From NCBI GenBank assembly GCA_944388145.1, contig CALXHQ010000006.1, forward strand, positions 62,001 through 126,000: a DNA stretch of 64,000 nt, written 5' to 3'. Under the pieces are notes generated by a model. It saw nothing but the letters and a program-made list of their open reading frames with translations. It had not been told where the DNA came from and did no database searches. Source of the DNA: an uncultured Gemmiger sp. (GTDB taxonomy: Bacteria; Bacillota; Clostridia; Oscillospirales; Ruminococcaceae). The position numbers and the translations under genes are program-made. Of the stretch, positions 58,797-64,000 are shown piece after piece. Within the stretch, counting starts at the first letter, position 1; the number at the start of each line of letters is the position of its first letter.

Positions 58797-61073
58797 ATGA
58801 GAGAGAGCTTCAAACTTATATCCGCCCTGCTGGCCGGAGCAATGGCCTGCTCGCTGACCGCCTGTGCCCCGTCCGGCGGCGCCCCTGCATCTGGCGGCAG
58901 CACGGCACAAACCAGCGCCGTATCCCAGGGGCGCTGGGTGGAACAGCAGGCACAGGGCATCCCGCAGGGGGTATATCTTTCCGCGCCGCCCATCGCGCTG
59001 GCCGACGGCACGCTGGTCCTGTACGGCCGGGATGAAACTGCCCAGGCGGCGCCCACCCTGCGCATGACTTCCGCCGACAACGGCGCCACCTGGAAGTCCG
59101 AACAAACAGACTGGTCGGAACGTGCCGGTATCCTTGCCACCTGGGCGGCACGCCCCGATGGTACAGTAGCTTTTATCACCACCGAGTCCGCCCTGTGGCT
59201 TGCCAAACCGGACGGCAGCCTGACCCAGCTGGACCTGAGTACAGCGGTCGGAGGATCTTGCGTTCTCAACCAGATGTGCTTTTTGCCGGACGGAACGCTT
59301 GCCATTGTTCCCACCTCGGAAGGTGGTGACGCGCTGCCGGGCAATATCCTGTTTTATGATGTGGAAGCCCAGACTGCTAAAGCCTGGGTGCAGGTCCCGT
59401 CCGACGGCCAGAACTGGGGCGGTGCCGGGGTGAACCGCGACGGAGAAACGGTCTACTTCGGATCAAACGACATTGTCGGCATTCTGCCGGCCGAGGATGA
59501 GAACGGGGCATTCCTGTACTATTTCTCATATGACGGCGACCTTTGCCGCGCTGACCTGGACGGTACTACCCGGACAGTGCAGGCAGGCTTCTTTTCCGAC
59601 CCTTACACCATCAAGATAGCCATGGGGGCCGACAACGCCATCTGCTATGCCGACAGCACCGGCATCTACCGCCAGGCGCAGGGCGGCGGCCTGACCGAGC
59701 AGGTGCTGGACAGCACAGGCACTGCACTGTCCCTGCAAAGCAACTATATTGCCGACCTAGGCTGCGCGCCGGATGGCAGCTATCTGGTGGTGGTGAACAG
59801 CCAAAACACCAGCCGCCTGTACCGCTATGCTTTTGATACCAGTCTGTCCGCCCCGTCTGAGACGCTGAACGTCTGGAGTCTGGAGGACAATGCCACCGTG
59901 CGGGCAGCCATCCAGGCTTTCACACAGGAGAACCCCGACTGCGCGGTGGAGTATGAGATTGCCCGGCAGCAGGATTCCACCCTGACAAACGAGGACCTGC
60001 TGCGTACCCTGAACACCGAACTGCTGGCCGGGGACGGTCCCGATGTCCTGATTTTGGACGGAGCCGACCTGGATGCCTTTGCGGACAGCGGGCTGCTGAC
60101 CGACCTATCCGGCGCGGTGAACACCGACGCCCTGTACGATTTTGTTACGGAGGATTATGTCCGGGAGGACGGCAGCGTCCCGGTGCTGCCCGCCCGGTTC
60201 TCGGTGCCGCTGATGCATGGCATGTCCGGCACGCTGGACGGAGTCTCCACACTGGATGATGTGGCTGCGCTGGTCAAGCAGTACCCGCCCCGCCCCGGTG
60301 AGCTGAGCTGGGCGCCGCTGGAGGAAAGCCAGCGCTATGCCCTGGGTTTTGACAGTGTGGACAGCCTGGTACGGTTTGCCCTGCAAGCCTCCCAGCCCGC
60401 ACTGTTGGAGGCCGGCGGCCTGAACGCAGAGAACCTGCGCAGCCTGCTGGATTTTGTGCAGACGGTGGGCAGCTATTACGGCATGGCCAATTATCCTGAA
60501 GCGGATACGGCTGCCGGTGCAGCCGGAAACTTTGGCGGTGTAGATACCGTTTCCTGGGATGCGGGCATGGGAGAGTATGCCCAAACCAGCCGCGCCGTGT
60601 TTGGTTATGGTACCATGACCACCCCGGCCTGGCTGGGCGCCACCGGCCCCGGCCTGAATGCAGTCAACCATCAGACCATTCTGCAGCCGGGGCTTTCCCG
60701 CGGCGTCTATCTGCCGGGCTGCATGACAGCAGTGAGTGCGGATAGCGATCAGCCGGAGCTGGCGCTGGCATTTGTCTCAGCCTTGCTCAGCGATCCCGTG
60801 CAGGGCGGTTACCAGTATGACGGCATGCCGGTTACCAGGGCGGGCATGCAGGCCTTTATGGACCGCAATTTGGAAGTCATGCAGGAGAACGGCTACACCG
60901 GCGGCTTTGAGGAACTTCTGGACCAGCTGGATACACCTGTGGTGCTGGACGATGCTCTGCTGAACAGCCTGACCGATCATAGTACCGCCCTGATCGCCGG
61001 CAGCGAGACACTGGACCAGGCCGTGGCCAATGTTGAAAGCGATCTGGCCCTGCGTTTTGCGGAGCAGGGGTAA
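58797..61073 (+). CDS. ABC solute-binding lipoprotein with N-terminal beta-propeller-like extension
   Basis: The 758-residue lipoprotein has a signal peptide ending in lipobox LTAC (Cys23). Residues 45-350 look like a beta-propeller, with repeated blades and one clear Asp-box TSADNGATW (about 91-99). From about 355 the sequence becomes a family-1-type extracellular solute-binding protein: TLNVWSLEDNATVRAAIQAF, GPDVLILDGADLDAFADSGLL, and CMTAVSADSDQPELALAFVSALL. Such fusions are unusual. It is followed by CUT1 sugar permeases, so the ligand is probably a glycan or sugar. The ATG at 58797 follows GGAGG. Confidence 0.85.
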   Translation: MRESFKLISALLAGAMACSLTACAPSGGAPASGGSTAQTSAVSQGRWVEQQAQGIPQGVYLSAPPIALADGTLVLYGRDETAQAAPTLRMTSADNGATWKSEQTDWSERAGILATWAARPDGTVAFITTESALWLAKPDGSLTQLDLSTAVGGSCVLNQMCFLPDGTLAIVPTSEGGDALPGNILFYDVEAQTAKAWVQVPSDGQNWGGAGVNRDGETVYFGSNDIVGILPAEDENGAFLYYFSYDGDLCRADLDGTTRTVQAGFFSDPYTIKIAMGADNAICYADSTGIYRQAQGGGLTEQVLDSTGTALSLQSNYIADLGCAPDGSYLVVVNSQNTSRLYRYAFDTSLSAPSETLNVWSLEDNATVRAAIQAFTQENPDCAVEYEIARQQDSTLTNEDLLRTLNTELLAGDGPDVLILDGADLDAFADSGLLTDLSGAVNTDALYDFVTEDYVREDGSVPVLPARFSVPLMHGMSGTLDGVSTLDDVAALVKQYPPRPGELSWAPLEESQRYALGFDSVDSLVRFALQASQPALLEAGGLNAENLRSLLDFVQTVGSYYGMANYPEADTAAGAAGNFGGVDTVSWDAGMGEYAQTSRAVFGYGTMTTPAWLGATGPGLNAVNHQTILQPGLSRGVYLPGCMTAVSADSDQPELALAFVSALLSDPVQGGYQYDGMPVTRAGMQAFMDRNLEVMQENGYTGGFEELLDQLDTPVVLDDALLNSLTDHSTALIAGSETLDQAVANVESDLALRFAEQG

Positions 61074-61077
61074 CCCC

Positions 61078-62001
61078 ATGCGCCGGTATCATCCCGAGCG
61101 GCCTGCCCTGCCGCCCCACCGGCAGAAACGGCGCCGCCCTGACCCGGAGGCCCGGGCGGCATTTTTGTTTCTGCTGCCCAGCGTGGCAGGCACCGCCCTG
61201 TTTGTACTGCTGCCCTTTGCCGAGACAGTGCGCCGAAGCTTCTTTGACGCGCCGGGCCGCCGTTTTGTCGGGCTGGAAAACTACCGCAGCGTTCTGCAAA
61301 ACAGCGCCTTTCAGCTGGCGGCGAAAAACACGGCCCGCTTTTTGTGTACCTGTGTGCCGGCTCTGCTTCTGATCAGTTTGCTGCTGGCACTGGGGGTACG
61401 GGCGGTGGCAAGGCGCCGCGACGGCAGCAGCACCCGCCGGGGCAGGGTGCTGCGCACCAGCTACCTGTTGCCCATGGCAATTCCTGTGGCGAGCATTGTG
61501 ATCCTGTGGCAGGCCTTGTTTGCCAAAAACGGGTTGATCAACGGCGCGCTTACCGCCCTGGGGGTGCCGCCGGTGGATTTTATGGGCACGGGGGCAGCTT
61601 TCTGGGTGCTGGTAGCCACCTATGTCTGGAAAAATGCCGGGTACAACATGATCCTGTGGCTGGCCGGGCTGGACGGCATCCCCGCCGATCTGTACGAGGC
61701 CGCTGCCGTGGACGGCGCCAATGCCTGGCAAAAGTTTTGGCACATCACGCTGCCCAACCTGCTGCCCACATTGGCGCTGGTGGGGGTACTCAGCCTGCTG
61801 AACAGCTTCAAAGCCTTTCGGGAAGCTTTTTTGGTGGGTGGGAACTATCCCCACCAAAGCATGTACCTGTTGCAGCATCTGTTCAACAACTGGTTTCTCA
61901 CGCTGGACCTGCCGCGGTTGACGGCCGCAGCCGTGTTGATGGCACTGGCTGTGTCCGGGCTGATCCTGGCGTTGCAGCGGCTTTGGAACCGCGGCGAGTG
62001 A
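61078..62001 (+). CDS. CUT1-family sugar ABC transporter permease 1 (MalF/UgpA type)
   Basis: A 307-residue protein with six or so membrane helices and the EAA loop that contacts the ATPase, LYEAAAVDGANAWQKFWHIT. The basic N-terminus (RRYHPERPALPPHRQKRRRP) is cytoplasmic. ATG at 61078, four bases after the binding-protein stop codon. Confidence 0.93.
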   Translation: MRRYHPERPALPPHRQKRRRPDPEARAAFLFLLPSVAGTALFVLLPFAETVRRSFFDAPGRRFVGLENYRSVLQNSAFQLAAKNTARFLCTCVPALLLISLLLALGVRAVARRRDGSSTRRGRVLRTSYLLPMAIPVASIVILWQALFAKNGLINGALTALGVPPVDFMGTGAAFWVLVATYVWKNAGYNMILWLAGLDGIPADLYEAAAVDGANAWQKFWHITLPNLLPTLALVGVLSLLNSFKAFREAFLVGGNYPHQSMYLLQHLFNNWFLTLDLPRLTAAAVLMALAVSGLILALQRLWNRGE

Positions 62002-62064
62002 CCTCCTGTTTTACCCTTGCCTCTTCTGACAGGTTCAATCATTTTGACAAAGGAGTGCTTTTTT

Positions 62065-62613
62065 ATGCATCGCTTTTTACTATTTGCCGCCGGGCTTTGC
62101 TGCGCTGCTTGGCTGGTCGGGTGTGGCGGGTCATCTGCCCCTGGTACCGGTCAAATCACCGCGACCACCGCACCGAAGGCGACCCTTTCGCCCGCCGCGG
62201 AGGATCAAGTGAATACGGGAAGTTCCGCCACGTCCCAGCCAACGGCTGTCCCCTCCCCCGCCAAACCCTCACCTGAAATTTCTTCCGCGCCGGGTGACCC
62301 CCTGTTTGACCCGTCCACAGCCGACTACACCGGGGTTGTCACAGAGCTGACCGATACCGGCTTTCTGCTGAGCCCCACCGCAGTAACCGGCGGCGGTACA
62401 GGAGTGATGGCTTCCGCCGGCGGCAGCGCAGCACTGCCGGTTCTTTGTACGGAAAACACCGAATACATTGCGATCTACGCCGGCGCGGACGGCAGCGCCC
62501 GCCAGGAAGCTGGCAGCGCCGACCTGATAGAACCGGATGCCTATCTCTACCTCACCGGCAGCGAGACACCGGACGGTTTTACCGCCGATGCTATCGCCGT
62601 TCTCAATCCGTGA
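62065..62613 (+). CDS. small lipoprotein of unknown function
   Basis: The 182-residue protein has a signal peptide with lipobox LVGC (about residues 17-20), a Thr/Pro/Ala/Ser-rich linker to about residue 80, then a compact domain (VVTELTDTGFLLSPTAVTGGGTGVM, ending with YLTGSETPDGFTADAIAVLN). The domain resembles short OB-like folds that read out redox or metal ligands, but I cannot name it. The ATG at 62065 has AAAGGAG upstream. Its stop overlaps the start of permease 2, so it belongs to the transport unit. Confidence 0.8.
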   Translation: MHRFLLFAAGLCCAAWLVGCGGSSAPGTGQITATTAPKATLSPAAEDQVNTGSSATSQPTAVPSPAKPSPEISSAPGDPLFDPSTADYTGVVTELTDTGFLLSPTAVTGGGTGVMASAGGSAALPVLCTENTEYIAIYAGADGSARQEAGSADLIEPDAYLYLTGSETPDGFTADAIAVLNP

Positions 62614-63473
62614 GGCCTTTTTGGGCCCGCCCCCTGCTGACTGCCGTGCTGAGTCTCGCCGCGCTGACTGTATGGTGGCCGCTGTGGTTCCTTGTGTCCG
62701 GCGCGCTGATGCCGGCGGACGAGCTGGCGGTCACCATTGGCCCTGCACTGAATGACGCCGCCGCCCAGTCGGCGCGGTGGCAGCTGCTGCCCAGCTGGCC
62801 CACCCTGCAACCACTGGCAGAACTGCTGTTGGATACGCCCCAGTTTTTTGCCATGTTTTGGAACAGCTGCATCCAGGTGTTTCCCCAGCTGCTGGGGCAG
62901 CTGTGTTTCGGCACACCGGCAGCCTGGGCACTGTCCCGGCTGCGGTTTCGGGGGCGGCGGGCGCTAATGGCGTTGTACATCCTGTTGATGCTGCTCCCCT
63001 TTCAGGTCACCATGGTACCAAACTATCTTGTCCTGCACGCGTTGGGTCTGCTGGACAGCCACTGGGCGCTCATCCTGCCGGGGTGCTTTTCGACCTTTTC
63101 AGTATTTGTGATGGCCCGTGGATTTGACGCCATTCCCCGTCCGATGCTGGAAGCCGCCGCCATTGATGGTGCCGGACCGGTGCGGACCTTCTGGCACATT
63201 GGGTTGCCGCTGGGGGTTCCGGGAATTTTGTCGGCAATGGTACTGGCCTTTCTGGAGGGATGGAACGCCATCGAGCAGCCCATAACCTTTTTGAAAGACC
63301 CCGCCCGTTGGCCGCTGTCGCTCTATCTGGCCTCTGCGGCGGGAATGGATGGCAGAGCACTGGCCGCCGCCATGGCCGCCAGCCTTGTGATGCTGACCCC
63401 CGCTGCGCTGATCTTCCGTTTTGGACAGCCCTATCTGGAACTGGGCATCCAGGCCAGCGGGCTGAAAGAATAG
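62610..63473 (+). CDS. CUT1-family sugar ABC transporter permease 2 (MalG/UgpE type)
   Basis: A 287-residue membrane protein with the EAA motif MLEAAAIDGAGPVRTFWHIGLPL and the MalG-type IEQPITFLKDPARWPLSLYL. I start at the GTG at 62610, which overlaps the lipoprotein stop (GTGA). The in-frame region upstream overlaps that gene. No ATPase gene follows; CUT1 systems often borrow a shared MsmX/UgpC-type ATPase. Confidence 0.9.
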   Translation: MRPFWARPLLTAVLSLAALTVWWPLWFLVSGALMPADELAVTIGPALNDAAAQSARWQLLPSWPTLQPLAELLLDTPQFFAMFWNSCIQVFPQLLGQLCFGTPAAWALSRLRFRGRRALMALYILLMLLPFQVTMVPNYLVLHALGLLDSHWALILPGCFSTFSVFVMARGFDAIPRPMLEAAAIDGAGPVRTFWHIGLPLGVPGILSAMVLAFLEGWNAIEQPITFLKDPARWPLSLYLASAAGMDGRALAAAMAASLVMLTPAALIFRFGQPYLELGIQASGLKE

Positions 63474-63488
63474 TAAGGAATTTTGGAT

Positions 63489-64000
63489 ATGAAGTTGCCT
63501 TTTCCATTGCAGAAAGCCGGCGATGCACTGCACGCCTGGCGGCTGTCTGATCCCAGACAGGCCGGCCGGCTTGCCATTGTGGGCAAATTTTTTGCCTCCA
63601 TGCTGGTCCTGACGCTAACCGCCCGAAGCCTTGCCGCCGCAAGTATGCCGCAGGTAACACTTTGCCAGGCAAGTGCCGGGAGCATCACCCGGAGCAGCAC
63701 GGCCGCCGGCAATATCGCGGTGCGGGACGGCACCCCGATCACCGTGCCGGAGGGCCTGCTGGTTACAGAGGTGGACGCTGCCGCCGGAGAGAGCATCGCC
63801 GCCGGGGAGGTGATTGCCCGGTTTGACCCTGCCGGCCTGACCCAGGCACTGGCCGCAGCACAGGCTGAGGTCCGCCAGTTGGAGACCACCGCCGCTCAGC
63901 TCTCACAGGCGGAAACGGCCGACGATTTTGCCCTGCAGCAAGCCCAAAAGCAACTGGACCGTGCCTATGCAGACAGCCAGGAAATTTGGCAGGAGGGCGT
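63489..64000 (+). CDS. HlyD-family membrane-fusion/adaptor protein (N-terminal 170 codons, runs off the window)
   Basis: The open frame begins at the ATG at 63489 (AAGGAA upstream) and runs to the end. It has a membrane helix near residues 32-50, a biotinyl-lipoyl-like beta segment (NIAVRDGTPITVPEGLLVTEVDAAAGESIAAGEVIARFDP), and then a coiled coil (LAAAQAEVRQLETTAAQLSQAETADDF). This is the typical layout of an efflux adaptor. An ATPase and permease of a MacB type may follow outside the window. It lies 15 bp after the sugar permease. Confidence 0.85.
   Translation, partial: MKLPFPLQKAGDALHAWRLSDPRQAGRLAIVGKFFASMLVLTLTARSLAAASMPQVTLCQASAGSITRSSTAAGNIAVRDGTPITVPEGLLVTEVDAAAGESIAAGEVIARFDPAGLTQALAAAQAEVRQLETTAAQLSQAETADDFALQQAQKQLDRAYADSQEIWQEG

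Noticed and set aside
1-64000. tRNA, rRNA, CRISPR array, insertion sequence or prophage genes
   Set aside because: I looked for cloverleaf ends, repeat-spacer periodicity, transposase motifs and integrases and found none. A dedicated scan would be needed to exclude a divergent tRNA.

Overview
The window reads as chromosomal DNA from a GC-rich, spore-forming Gram-positive anaerobe of the class Clostridia, most likely Oscillospirales/Ruminococcaceae. This rests on Firmicutes gene cassettes (pyrH-frr-cdsA-dxr-rseP, yicC-remA-gmk-priA-def-fmt-rsmB-rlmN-prpC-prkC-rsgA-thiN), a Gram-positive PolC polymerase, PASTA kinase signalling, and a compact sporulation cluster. No species is claimed. There is no phage, insertion sequence, CRISPR array, tRNA or rRNA gene that I can support.

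Layout: 1-8260 (minus strand) holds the translation/lipid/isoprenoid cassette pyrH, frr, cdsA, dxr, rseP, ispG, a small membrane protein and the start of polC. uppS, which usually sits between frr and cdsA, is missing. 8334-10680 (minus) is a three-gene unit of a small conserved protein, a divergent Spo0A-like response regulator and a soluble histidine kinase. 10832-12795 (minus) is a HAD phosphatase and DEDDh exonuclease. 12844-16604 (plus) is a manganese/calcium homeostasis block: a yybP-ykoY-type manganese riboswitch with terminator, mntP, and a P-type cation ATPase. 16646-20619 (minus) holds walJ, an ABC-ATPase relic, rlmH, a GH3 lipoprotein and a glycosyltransferase. 20692-27373 (minus) holds murA, two tandem M23-peptidase paralogues (one with a degenerate active site) and an RluA-type pseudouridine synthase. 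rnpB (RNase P RNA) lies on the plus strand at 27466-27828.

27908-31726 (minus) is the most distinctive part. It holds a 23-codon SpoVM micro-ORF preceded by a good sigma-E -10 sequence, then sipL-spoIVA-yaaL-bofA packed as one operon. SpoVM, SpoIVA and SipL together build the basement layer of the spore coat, and BofA is the pro-sigma-K processing inhibitor, so coat assembly and late mother-cell checkpoint genes are co-located.

31745-44697 (minus) is the long housekeeping/PASTA-kinase operon. 44715-50093 (plus) is a LytTR regulator, an AgrC-like kinase without a membrane sensor, and a heterodimeric ABC exporter, with a 21-bp-period direct repeat (likely the LytTR site) upstream of the exporter. 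50372-56424 holds a 1772-residue sortase-anchored GH85 endo-beta-N-acetylglucosaminidase (minus), preceded by a 0.7-kb AT-rich control region with repeated GTTAAC half-sites. 56493-58482 (minus) is an OmpR-family two-component system. It diverges from a plus-strand uptake locus (58797-64000) encoding a solute-binding lipoprotein fused to a beta-propeller-like region, two CUT1 permeases separated by a lipoprotein, and the beginning of an HlyD-type adaptor.
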